DNA from: Dromaius novaehollandiae
Taxonomy: Eukaryota; Chordata; Aves; Casuariiformes; Dromaiidae
Length of the DNA: 64,000 nucleotides
Assembly (NCBI RefSeq): GCF_036370855.1
Contig: NC_088103.1
Span: 35,009,904-35,073,903, forward strand
Direction of reading: 5' to 3'
Below, piece after piece: positions 1-10,180 of the stretch. The notes beneath the pieces were generated by a model. It made no database searches. It was not told the origin of the DNA and saw nothing but the letters and a program-made list of their open reading frames with translations. Each line of letters opens with the position of its first letter. Position 1 is the first letter of the stretch. The position numbers were made by a program, and so were the translations under genes.

Positions 1-1354
1 TGCTGAGATCTTAGTACTACCTCTGTAGTTTTCCACAGCAGACTATTTGATCTTGATGAATGGAAGAACATCCATTCAAGGACAAATAAACTGTATTGTG
101 CCTCACAGCCCTAATAGGGCAGTTGTCTTTTTTCAATACCTTCATAACCCATTTTGCAGGCTAGAGAACAAAGTGCTTTTTTGTAGCTCACCATCTGCAC
201 ATATCGTAAGAGGCAGTAAGGGAGAAGAGAAAGGCAATGCCTCTGAGGAGCATATTTTAATCTTCATTTTCCATGACCTAACGGATCTGAAATATAAGCA
301 GTTCATTTGTAAGCTGAATCAGTAGAGGGTGTTTGTTTGTAGTCAATCTTATCGATTGTCCTGGTCATCAAGGGCATCAGCAGTTTCACAATTAAGAAAC
401 TTCCATGAATCTGAACATACGAGGCCATGTGAAAGAGGATGAGGTCAGGACAACTTCATTTCCCATTTTTCTATTTTTATTCTTTATTCTGCCTTATGAG
501 AAAAATTTACTGCAGAAACTTGTGGTAAACTGATCTGATATTACAGAACTCACATTTGTCCTGTGCAAAGAGGTAATGTAATGCCACCATCACCTTATGT
601 GTGGCAGTTTTTGCATTCTATATACATAGCCCAAGCCACCGAATAGAAATTGATGTTCTTAATTGTAGAAGGAAATCCCAGATTTGCAAGTTCAATGTTT
701 TCACATTGGGAATTGCTACTACTAGTTAATAGTCAGGTAAAAGTAAATTTCAAACAAAATGAGAACACTTTTGAAGCATCTCATAGGAGGTATCTCAAAG
801 GAGGCCAACATGTAAATGATCAAATACAGATAAAACAAATGGGCAGATCCAACATTGCCAGTGGTATGGGAATGTATCTCAGAAGCAGTGAATGCCGTCT
901 GGAATAAAGCTGCAATGTTTTCATAGCTTGAGGCATTTTTACAGTCAAGAAGAGAACAAATTCCAAAGAGGAATAAATATACCTGAAGGTTATTATCAGT
1001 TTAGCATGGGAATAGGTTTTCAAGGTTTCAGCAGGACTTATGAGCTTGGGCACAGTTAAATGCTGACATGTCCATGCTGCTTCTGAGATCCAGATTAGTA
1101 CTTCCACTGCACAGATAAATTACCATGCTTGGACCTGTGTCAGGAATCTCTGCATTGTACTGCACTGCACAATAGCAGCATGCCTTGTAAGCCTCTTGTC
1201 AAAATATATTTCAAAAACATTGTGGAGACAACAGATCCCTTTACCGGATTGTACCTATTTAACAGACATTAAAATTACTAATTTTATTAATATCATCTAT
1301 TTGCATGAAAAACATAATGACTTGGGATAGTAAATGGATAAAATTAGTAACTAC
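1..1354 (-). other. CFAP43 intron 5 (part)
   Basis: AT-rich sequence downstream of exon 5. The expected next protein segment (the aromatic, Gly-Cys-Glu-Glu-Gly-like block of the propeller) was looked for on the minus strand and not found. I see no repeat of a known family here. Confidence 0.6.
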
Positions 1355-1505
1355 CATGAATGTTTCTGCTTCATCTCCTACCAGTCCAGCAATAGCTGAA
1401 ATTGGCATCACAGGGCCATAGTAGGGGTTTTCACTATGAGAATCTGGGGAAAACAAATCCTCATGAAGACTCAGAGACCCTTCTTCATCAGGAAGCTTCA
1501 CTGGG
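1355..1505 (-). CDS. CFAP43: CFAP43 coding exon 5 (last one recognised)
   Basis: 151 bases. The acceptor is TTTTTCACAG and the donor is CATG|GTAGTT. After the split Asn codon it reads [18 protein letters not shown] and then [19 protein letters not shown], ending TFM. The [10 protein letters not shown] block matches mammalian CFAP43. The exon ends in phase 0, so the next exon should start with a whole codon. Confidence 0.9.
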
Positions 1506-4500
1506 CTGTGAAAAAGAAAGAGACACTTTCTGAGGTGAAGAAATATTATGAATAATAAATGCTGATACAGAGCGGAAAAGTATGCTTTGAAAACCTGGAG
1601 ACACCTGCCTGGTTAATGAGATTTACTTCTGCAGCAGTAACAGGAGATTGTTGTAGACAACCATTTCATACAACACACACTGTTTCAGTGAACAGCAATA
1701 GTAATTTTTGCTACAAAGGAGGAATATTTGTAACAGAGAATTGGCAGAAACGGACTGCCACATTCAGTGTCTTTTCTTTTTGCCTTGGATAAATAACTGT
1801 TTCAGGCTTCTATCTCCTTATTAATCAGGGTTTATAATGTCAGACACCTAACATGCATACATAAGGATTCATGCTTAATGTTTATTTGGAGGATGTTTAA
1901 AGATGATGAAAAAAGCAGTTATAGTATTTGCCTGTTGCAGTCCGTTTGGTACTCAGCACATGAGTAGATGTTATAATGCAAGAGTTGAGGATTCTGCAGT
2001 TTAAAGATAATGTTGATTTATGTCTTGGTAAAATTTTATGTGAAATAAGGAATCCTCAGTGCAGGTTCAGCCTCTGCTGAATGGAATGAGAAGTGAGAAA
2101 AGGAGTATATCAATGCACATTCACATGCATATTTTAAAATAGCAAAAGGCAAAAAACCTCCAGTTTTATTTTCATATCTCAAATTAAGGCCTTATCTATA
2201 CTTTTACTAGGGTAACTGTCTCAGTGGCAATATATTGGTTATATTCACAGTTAAGGAGATTAAATATACTGATGGTAATTAATAGGCTCGCTGCCACTGC
2301 AGCAGCATCTGTGTTATACTTCAAGGTCTCCATCTTAAATGATCCATACTTGTTTACCTGCTTTTACATCAGCCTCCAAAAACATTTTAGCATAGTTTCT
2401 AAGTTTGGTGTGCTCAGTGAATTACACTGACAGAAATATCCTCTCTGGATCTGTAAATTGGCCACACAGAAAACTGACATTTCTTTTGGTGCAATTTGTG
2501 ATTACAACTACGTATTATTAAACTGTGCATAAACTATGAAGAAACTTGATCCAAACATGGTAGTCTCATAGATACAAAAGCAATTCATGTCCCCACTCAG
2601 TACTCAACATAACTACATGCAGGAATAGGAAAACAGTCCAGACACTATATTAATTTGGTTCTGCAGCTTTTGACAGAGGCAGCTGCCAAAGGTGCCGGCC
2701 GATTAGTATTAACTTCACTGGTGTGTATAATCTGGACACGTGAGCACTAGGAAATAAAATCATAAATTCAATTCACTTGATTGACTAGATAGATGCATAT
2801 GAGTTGTGATTTAACAGTTACTGGTTGTAATTGCTAGTTGAATTTAACCGGATCTAAATTCTTTGCAAATAAATGTAGATCACTAGTCTTACTACTAAAA
2901 TATGTCTAGATTTTTCTTTCAACCTGAAAGGTGTTCCACTCACTTTTGCTTAAGATAATGATCTTCATTATTCCTTTCAATATTCCAGATAGTAAGAGAA
3001 CTCTCATTAACAAAACACAGTTGTTGCCAATTCATAGGGTTAAAACTTAGAAAGGTCGCTGTTACCCCTGGCTGAGATTCGCTGCACAGGAGGATATTTT
3101 CTTGCCAGTTCCTTCAACAGGGAGAGTAAAAGAAAATCAAATCGATTAAACAAGTCAAAAACAGTCAAACCAAGTATTTGGGTGTGATTCTGACTGCCAT
3201 TCAAGATCAAGATCAGCAAACAAATACTTTGTCACTGGCAAAAAAATTCTACTGTCAAACAAGCTAGATTGCCTTGAGAACAAAAAGAGGAGATAGTTAA
3301 TTAGTCGCATGTAAAGTTAATACTGTTACGAAAAGAATGAACAGTACAATAATTTTGAAAACAGACATTTTGGAAACATCATCATCCACTTCTTTGTGTG
3401 AAAAGACCAGCAAACAGAGTCTGAAGTCATGGATGTTTTTCCTAGTTTTGTCACTGACTACTCGTGTGGTCTCACACAAGTATCCTTTTTGCATCTCAGA
3501 CCTCAGTCTTGCTTTTCCCATCTGTAAAATAATGATAATAATGCTTGCAGGCTTGCAGTTGGAAAGTGTTATAATTATTATAATTAGAAAAGCAAACACA
3601 GTCAGCCCTTGATTATTTATGGATGAATTACTTAGGTTATACAGTAATTGTGTTGTGAATGCAGACACACAAGCTATAACTGAATTAACAAAATTGATCC
3701 CAAAAGCAGTACAAAATTTGTGTGAGGCTATGCTGTGCAGTTGACACCAGCCTGGGAATCTGCTTTCCACTGACTTTTCTTTTATCCAGAACAACCTACT
3801 GTATGTTCTCACAGTCTAATTTACATATTTCTCCATTATCCAAATTAATCCTTGCCTGCATTTGTATTTTTAGGTGCTGTCCAAGAACTGATTAACATCA
3901 TCCAAAGAAAATGGTTAATGCTGTTTCTGAATTTATTGGACAATATATTTGACTATTATTCTAAATAACATTTACAGCTTTAGTATGTGTCATTACTACT
4001 GAGATGAAAAAGACTAAAATGCATACACTGCTGTAAATGGATTTAGTATAATCCTGCTATCCTGGCCTGTAATAAATTCACTCACAGAAGCTGATCAAAA
4101 TGCAAGACAGTGGTTAATACTGAAAGCATATGCAAAAAATGCAAAGTATTCACACATAAATAGTAGCTCTCATTAATATTAAAGAAAACTATAAGCTGAA
4201 GTTCTGACTTAAAAAGATGTCAGTGTATCTCTCTCCCTAAAGATCTGTCAGTATGTTCTCATCTCATACCTAACAAATAGTGCCAAGACTCTTTTACAGT
4301 AGACAATTTATTAAGATCTGAAACTATATGGTGCATGTATCTGAAAAAGAATCTGGCACTGAGTCTCTCCTTTGAACAAAAAAGAACAAGGATCTAGGGA
4401 TAAAATACCTCCCATGAAAGGCAGCTTTTAGCTATCCATAAGCTTTCTATATTTCAAGTCTGAGATAACTTTCAAAATCTCTCTTTTATCTCAGTATACT

Positions 4501-7500
4501 AAGCAATCTGCTTAAAATACAGAAACTGTGCAACCACCATATTACAATCACATATCAACAAAGCCAAACACTCAGATCTCTTTCATCTGTACAAACAAAT
4601 TTCTACAATGAATGCACAATATAATCCAATTGCAAAAATGAAGCAAATTCACATACCTCTGTTCAAGTTATTATAAATACTAAGTTTGGTATCTAAGGAG
4701 ATTGTATTTTGTTATTAAATTCTTTTTGACTGGAATCTAGCATGGTTCTCCTATGACAATCCCCTGCTGATAGTCGAAGTCATGCTGATTCAAATAGATT
4801 TAAATTGTTTGGCCTTGGAAATTTCCACTGCCTTAAAACATTTAAATATTTCTAGAAGTTTCTACAATTATCTAGGGTAGTCTTTCAAGACGGTGGATTT
4901 TTCTTTACGTGAACACAAGAAATACATTAGACCATGCCTATTATTTCTGCTCTGACTGATGTGTGTTTAAGTCTTTCGGGCCAGAAACACTGTCTTGTTG
5001 TTTTCTATTGCAAGGTATACACAGACACACTTCCTGAACCACTGTGTTCAACCAGAGTTCACAGCAAATATTATTTTTCCCTATACGGGATGAAAAAGAG
5101 GCATCAGTAATAGTATCTACTATTTTTGCTAAAATTTAAGTTAGAGGAATTTCTGCCTTTTCACTAATCGCTGTACAAGAAATGGTCACCACTAAATTGA
5201 GCATACACAGAATACTCCGTTACATGCCTCTGATTGCCTTCCTCCTACTCCACTCACCCCATTTGTTTTGAAAAAGTGTTCAGACTCTGCAGTCTTGCCA
5301 GCCATGGAGGAAAGAGCAGGATCTAATATTTACAGAACAATTTTTAAAAAGTATTTTTACTTTCTGTATGTCCACCATATCCTATTTCTTTCCACGGCAA
5401 TGAGTTACTAAGAAGTCTACTGAATTGTCCAGCGGGGCAAAGAAGTACACATCAGCTTTACAACTCTTTTCCTGTTCTCTTCTGGCAACTTCTTTTACAA
5501 ATAGCATGGTACTCAACTTCCAAAGATGAACAAACAGTTAACTAATGCTAAAGACATCAGAAATACTCCAAAACACAAATTTTGAAGAAGCTGGAGGATT
5601 ATTATCATACAGTAACAGTCATTTTGACTAGTGGCTATTACTGCTAGAAAATAAACAGCAAATTTGGTATAGAAAGCTTGCAGGCAATGATCTGTCAGGA
5701 AAAAAAAAAAAAGGAGGAGCTGAAGGCAACCAGTTTACCTTTTACCTCAGTTAACTTATGCTAAAACAGCACACACATGCAAAAATGTTAATTAAATGTA
5801 CTTTGTATTAGAGAAAAACTTTTTATTCTTACCACACTGAAAGAACAAATTCTGGGATTGAAGAGTAACTGGCTAGATATGGGCCCGTGAAACTAAATGC
5901 AAGTAAAGTGTAGTCCAGCTGAACATTACCTAAAATATAAAAATAAAGAACATGATCTTTAATTGCCCCAGATTTCACAGGATACTTTCACAGAGAGAAG
6001 GCTCTTCTCAATTCCTATTTATCCACTTTGTTTTAACTCTTCAAAGACATTTTTTAGTCCCTTGATTCCTTTGCTTCACTCCAAATTATTTGTTTCGATC
6101 TCATCATAAAAATTCTCCCTATGAATCACTCTTTTGAACTTTTACATTTTGTTTCAATAATACTTTGTACTTGTACAGTGCTTTTTCTCCAAGTATCCCG
6201 AAGTCCTTTGCAGTCATAATTCCATTCATACACTTTTCTATGCAGTAATGAAATTATTTAAATGACAAGGAAACTGAAACATGGAGAAAGTAAGCAATTT
6301 AACTAAAGACAGAGAGAAATGTTATGGAACAGGCAAAAATATACATTATATCTCAGACACTAAATCTCAACTGCAAGAACCATCATTCCTCTCACATCTC
6401 TGACGTGTCAATGCAGCTTTCAGCAGTCTGCTTGGGAGCCTGTTCTGGTAAGATTTGCTTGGTTATTCAGACTACATTTTCCTATAACAAATAACAAACA
6501 CTTCATTGCATTTGTTTTTCCCTTACAACAATTACATTGTATATTGTCATATTCCTCCCTAATTTGAGCCTAGCTAAAAGTAGTGCAATGGAAAATTCTT
6601 TACACTGGTTTTTGCACTTCTTGTCATTAGATAGTTTCCTGTCACACAGTTTTTCAAGTTTTACAAAAATACCCTTGAGAAAATGGGTGATTTAAGTATT
6701 GTTTTAATGCAGTGACAATGAGGAGGGTTACCACATTACTACCTTTTAATTCTGTCAGTTTATTCAGTTCTGGAAAAGTGTAGATATAGATGAAGGGATT
6801 CAGCTTCCGGTCTGAAAAGGCCACCACTTTGCTGTTCCCATTCACTGCAAAGGCTCCCACCTGGCCAGTCTGACACTCCAATACTGTCTTCTTCTTTGTT
6901 TCAACGTCGACAAAGAGGATGTAATTGCCACAAGGATAGCAAACTGTGTGATTGTTGACAAAGCCAATCTTGTCTGAGAATCCCTGAACCCATCTTAGGA
7001 AAAAAGCAACTGAGCATTAAAACATGAATCAAAGACATACATTTCTTAAAACACGATGAAAAAGGGAATGTCATAGCCTAAGAATTAAACTGATCTGATG
7101 TTTGCAATTTGTTAAATTCATCCTCATACCAATGCTACAAAACCACAATAACTTCAAGATCTAGTATTATGAATTACTAGACCAGTGTTTTCAAAAGCAT
7201 AGTGGCAATCTTACTTTGATGGAGCACAAAGGACTGTCACAAGAGCAGCGAGAGATGTTTCTATTTCTTTCAGTTTTCACTAAAAACAAAGTTAGCCCCT
7301 GTTCACAGACTCTGTTTTTATACTGTTTTTTCATAGTAATAGAGCATACCTTTTTTCTGAAATAATTAAATCAGTACAATCTGTAGTGTGGACCCAATTA
7401 TGTTTACTTAACCTTTTCTACAATTTCATAGTTTATCTCATCTCCATAAAACAAAAACTACACAGGTGTGGCTTGTCTTCGTATGAACTTAACTAGGAGG

Positions 7501-9908
7501 ACTGCTGTGCATTAAAGATATCAGTACTTTAACAAGGTAAAACTTCAGAATTTAAACACCCTTATGGTACACAGGGAATGAAATAAATTGCTGAAGAGGA
7601 GTCAGGATATGAACTTGCAGCACACCAACAATTTCATGATAACTACCTGCAGATGTTTTTCCTTTTCAGTAAGGTGTTGGATAAATTTCAGGGTCCCCTT
7701 ATCAAAGGGACTCAGTGCATTTACCACTAAGTGAGTATGTCTGACTGAGGCACAGCTCAGGCTACCATTACCAAGGCAGAAAGGCTTCTGCAGTGTACCA
7801 TGCACCCTCTGAGCACAATACTCTACTCTCTTCTAATTTCTATTCAGTAACTTAGTCTCTTTTATCTTTTTCCAAATAAGAATATTGGATTGGAGGAGAT
7901 CTTTGCAATTGCAAGCAGCATTTTTACACTCCTTTCATGAACATAACTCTATCTTAAGATCAGTTTGGCTGCTGATCTCCTCTACTCTTATTTTTGTATT
8001 ACAACTTCACTGATCTCACAGTTAAGAACATTTTTTGATTAGCCTTAAGATATTCATGCCCACAAATAACTACTACTCTTATCCCTTCTGAGTAGTTTTC
8101 TATTTTCTGCGGTTGGACCATTGCTACATGCCAGAGGAGTGAGCGTAGCCAGAGAGCAGTAGCCAGAGCACGCTGACCACATGTTCTGGCAGATGAACTG
8201 AATACCAGGGCAACAGAGAAGAGGCTTTTAGCTGGCAAGTGTTCTTCTGGCCCTTCTATACAGGTACTAGATACATGAGACGCTGTGGCACATAAACAGG
8301 GCTTTGTGAATGCTCACAGGACCAACCCTGTGTTTTTCTCCAGCAGTGGTTCTGAATCAGTGGAAATTAGGAATTCTTAACTTCTGTTCGCAGAATCTAG
8401 AAAATATGTACACAGGGATAAAGTTAATAGGACGACAGAACAGCTTAGCAGCCTTATATACCAGGTGAAGGTTTACAGGGACAAGGATCGAGGCTGTTAT
8501 CAGCTATGCCTGATGCAAGGTACACACTGGGTCACGTAATTAGCCCTGACACACGCACATGTCCTCCACATTGTGTCTATCTCCAACTCTGTATAAACAC
8601 TGCGTCAGAATTATTTCAGCCACAAACTTTGCTGGCTCATGCAATATAGATGGAACAAAGTAATTAGAGTTATGTGGAAATTTTTAATGGAGTATTTTAC
8701 TGTTGAAATATGCTAGTTCATTCAAAACAAAACATTATATGAAAATGTCAGTTTTGTCAAAGTTCTGTGTTTTCTGAAACACAAAACAGTGCATTCACAT
8801 TTCCTGCTGCAAAATATTTTTTGTCATTTTCTTCTAAAATTTAGAGACATACTACAACTGCTAATAGTAATTTGTAATACATAACAGAAGGCATACTTGG
8901 AATGTTTCTATTTTATGAAAATGTGAAACAGGTAAAATACAACAGATAAGGAAGTTTAAACACCTATTTCCATTGCATGGAAAAAAATGTCTATACATCC
9001 TAGACTGCTGTGAAAATCTCAACCAAGGTGGGGCAGAGATTAATTCAGCTATAGCTCACAACTATTCACGACCAAAACCAAGTTGTGGGATTGCCAAGAG
9101 CTCTAGAAGAGCTATGTTATTCCATATACAGAGGTATGGTAATGTTTGTGGGAGATGGAAATCTGAAAATCTCTAAGATTCAGGTTAAAATGCTGAGAGA
9201 GAAAAGTAGGAAGGGCTAGAGCCAGTGAAGTTTAGGAGATGCAGAACAGCTAAGGAAATTCCAGAGGCTGAAGTTGTGTGAGCAAGACTGGAAAGAGAGA
9301 TGAGGCCATGAGCTAGACTGAACTGTATGGGCTCACAAGGCAGGGTATTGAGAAGAAAAGCAGGTGTTCAGAGTTCATCAGAAACTTGTACTGCCAGAAC
9401 CACTACATGGGAACGCAGAAGCGTTAACAATTCACACCACGCTTCTCATCAACCTCCAGTTAAAACCAGCCAGGGTTGGTCACACCGAGTTTCAGATCCT
9501 CCTTGTGCTGAGAGCAGAAAACCCTAAGTTTCACCTAAACACACGGAAGGGGCAGTCCCAGCCAGATGCTGCAGTGCCAAGGCTCTTCCCCTCTCTCCCC
9601 TGCTGCCTGCCGCCCCGATACAGACCTGCAGGACAACGGCCTCCCCCCTCTCCCCTCTAGGCCTGCCATCTGCGCCAACGGCTGCGCCGGGCAGACCAGA
9701 GGTGGGGGGAGCGGGGCCCAGCGGGCACCCCGCCGGGTGAGGGGGGCCCTGAAGCCTGTGGGACGCGGGCTTCCCCAGCCGGCCCCCACCTCACTTCCAG
9801 CGAGGTCTCCTCGGCCGAAGGGCAGCGGCGGCTCCCCGGGCCCTCGGCACCGGGCTCCCCATGAGCCGGGCCCGGGCCCGCGCTCCGCGCCTCGCCGGCC
9901 GCCTCCAT
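1355..9908 (-). CDS. CFAP43: CFAP43 (WDR96), 5' part of gene, five coding exons, partial
   Basis: Cilia- and flagella-associated protein 43 is a large WD-repeat protein of the motile axoneme. With CFAP44 it forms the tether complex that anchors the inner dynein arm I1/f motor head. The window holds five minus-strand coding exons: 9790-9908, 6743-6993, 5833-5929, 2944-3111 and 1355-1505. Every junction is GT-AG and the phases agree, giving 786 bases, or 262 codons, with no stop. The translation reads like the N-terminal beta-propeller of mammalian CFAP43, with [39 protein letters not shown] and [16 protein letters not shown]. The family protein is about 1,600 residues or more, so most of the gene lies beyond position 1. 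I could not recognise the next exon in 1-1354. The assignment is firm; exact exon ends rest on splice consensus and homology. Confidence 0.92.
1506..2943 (-). other. CFAP43 intron 4
   Basis: Unique-looking AT-rich intron. No repeat, RNA gene or additional exon recognised. The open frames are short and lack codon bias. Confidence 0.75.
2944..3111 (-). CDS. CFAP43: CFAP43 coding exon 4
   Basis: 168 bases. The acceptor is TCCCTGTTGAAG and the donor is AAAA|GTGAGT. It completes the split Trp codon and reads [33 protein letters not shown], then [19 protein letters not shown]. The SFNPMNW block is diagnostic of CFAP43. A GTAACA inside the exon at 3065-3060 looks like a donor, but the frame and homology run straight through it, so I keep one exon. 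Confidence 0.9.
3112..5832 (-). other. CFAP43 intron 3
   Basis: AT-rich intron. It contains a MIR-like SINE remnant at 3420-3550 and short A-runs near 5700. A 171-codon minus-strand open frame at 3297-3812 overlaps the SINE and has no recognisable protein features beyond hydrophobic runs. Confidence 0.75.
3420..3550 (+). repeat. MIR-like ancient SINE fragment
   Basis: The plus strand reads TTTTGTCACTGACTACTCGT, then GTGGTCTCACACAAG, and ends CCTCAGTCTTGCTTTTCCCA followed by TCTGTAAAATAATGATAATA. This parallels the MIR core (Ser/Gly-tRNA-derived CORE-SINE) from the CTCTGCCACTTACTAG block to the CATCTGTAAAATGGGG block, in order and at similar spacing. The match is by eye and diverged. Confidence 0.6.
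5833..5929 (-). CDS. CFAP43: CFAP43 coding exon 3
   Basis: 97 bases. The acceptor is TTATATTTTAG and the donor is TGTG|GTAAGA. With one base from exon 2 it reads [16 protein letters not shown], then [16 protein letters not shown], and ends in a split Trp codon. The matching mammalian segment is GN..LDYTLLSFS. The exon is too short to stand out as an open frame and was found by homology and phase. Confidence 0.9.
5930..6742 (-). other. CFAP43 intron 2
   Basis: Intron with an old MIR-like fragment at about 6165-6305. Nothing else recognised. Confidence 0.75.
6165..6305 (-). repeat. MIR-like or related ancient SINE/LINE fragment
   Basis: Contains AATGACAAGGAAACTGAAAC and GAGAAAGTAAGCAATTTAAC, which resemble the reverse complement of the MIR core (GAGGAAACTGAGGCACAGAG...GTTAAGTAACTTGC). 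The flank with TACAGTGCTTTTTCTCC could be a different old element. Confidence 0.4.
6743..6993 (-). CDS. CFAP43: CFAP43 coding exon 2
   Basis: 251 bases. The acceptor is TTTTTTCCTAAG and the donor is AAAG|GTAGTA. The translation begins [19 protein letters not shown], then has [17 protein letters not shown] and [19 protein letters not shown], and ends [10 protein letters not shown]. This is the first blade region of the WD-repeat propeller and is very close to mammalian CFAP43. An apparent reading frame that continues past the donor is intron read-through. Confidence 0.92.
6994..9789 (-). other. CFAP43 intron 1
   Basis: First intron. AT-rich for most of its length, turning GC-rich from about 9550 as it enters the promoter CpG island. 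No exon or repeat family recognised. Confidence 0.75.
9790..9908 (-). CDS. CFAP43: CFAP43 coding exon 1
   Basis: The ATG at 9908-9906 opens a 119-base coding segment starting [13 protein letters not shown] and ending TSLEV plus the first two bases (AG) of an Arg codon. The donor is AG|GTGGGG. Joined to exon 2 this gives V-R-W-V-Q, the junction seen in the mammalian protein. The extreme N-terminus is Gly/Ala rich and poorly conserved. The ATG has a G at +4 but a C at -3, so the start is probable rather than proven. The exon sits inside a CpG island. Confidence 0.8.
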
Positions 9909-9941
9909 CCGACCCGCTCAGCCGCCACACTGTGTACGCCC

Positions 9942-9954
9942 GTCTCCTAGCAAC
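9942..9954. promoter_or_regulatory. X-box (RFX-factor site) of CFAP43
   Basis: GTCTCCTAGCAAC is an imperfect inverted repeat of two RFX half-sites (GTCTCC / AGCAAC) with a one-base centre. It lies 34-46 bases upstream of the CFAP43 ATG. RFX2/RFX3 sites close to the start are the hallmark of ciliary gene promoters, which fits the gene. A second half-site, TTAGCAACC, is at 10148-10156. Confidence 0.65.
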
Positions 9955-10060
9955 AAGAACGGCTTCCGCTACTGGCCGGTGCAGACCTGAACACAGGTTC
10001 AGAACAGACAGCTGATTGGCCTGCTCTCGTGTTTCAAGCAACCAATGAGCGAGCAGGGGA

Positions 10061-10116
10061 TATTTAAAAGGCCAGAAGCCGCGAAGGAAGGCATGTGTGA
10101 GTGTGCGCCTGCGCAG
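10061..10116 (+). promoter_or_regulatory. Plus-strand core promoter signals (TATA-like and NRF1-like)
   Basis: TATTTAAAAG at 10061-10070 follows a CCAAT box by about 15 bases. It is followed at 10104 by TGCGCCTGCGCAG, one mismatch from the NRF1 palindrome. If used, initiation would fall near 10090-10100 on the plus strand, away from CFAP43. No open frame or splice-linked exon is recognised downstream. Confidence 0.4.
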
Positions 10117-10180
10117 TGTCGCTCCGCTCCTGTTCCTTCGGCCTATCTTAGCAACCGCCCGGGTCTCGGAGCGGAGCAGC

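Larger units (their letters stand above)
9560..10180. promoter_or_regulatory. CpG island, CFAP43 promoter, apparently divergent
   Basis: Dense CpG and GC content begins abruptly near 9560 and fades after 10180. It covers CFAP43 exon 1 (minus strand) and continues about 270 bases upstream. On the upstream side there are opposed CCAAT boxes (ATTGG at 10015-10019, CCAAT at 10042-10046), a TATA-like TATTTAAAAG at 10061-10070 facing right, and an NRF1-like TGCGCCTGCGCAG at 10104-10116. Together these suggest transcription in both directions. Confidence 0.75.

Noticed and set aside
3060-3065. GTAACA as a donor splitting CFAP43 exon 4
   Set aside because: The frame and homology continue through it to the strong donor at 2943, and no acceptor fits the few intervening bases.
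3297-3812. 171-codon minus-strand open frame in CFAP43 intron 3
   Set aside because: It overlaps a MIR-like repeat, is rich in Ile runs from simple sequence, and has no family resemblance or splice logic.
9535-10041. 168-codon minus-strand frame in the CFAP43 CpG island
   Set aside because: It overlaps CFAP43 exon 1 in another frame and is GC-driven.
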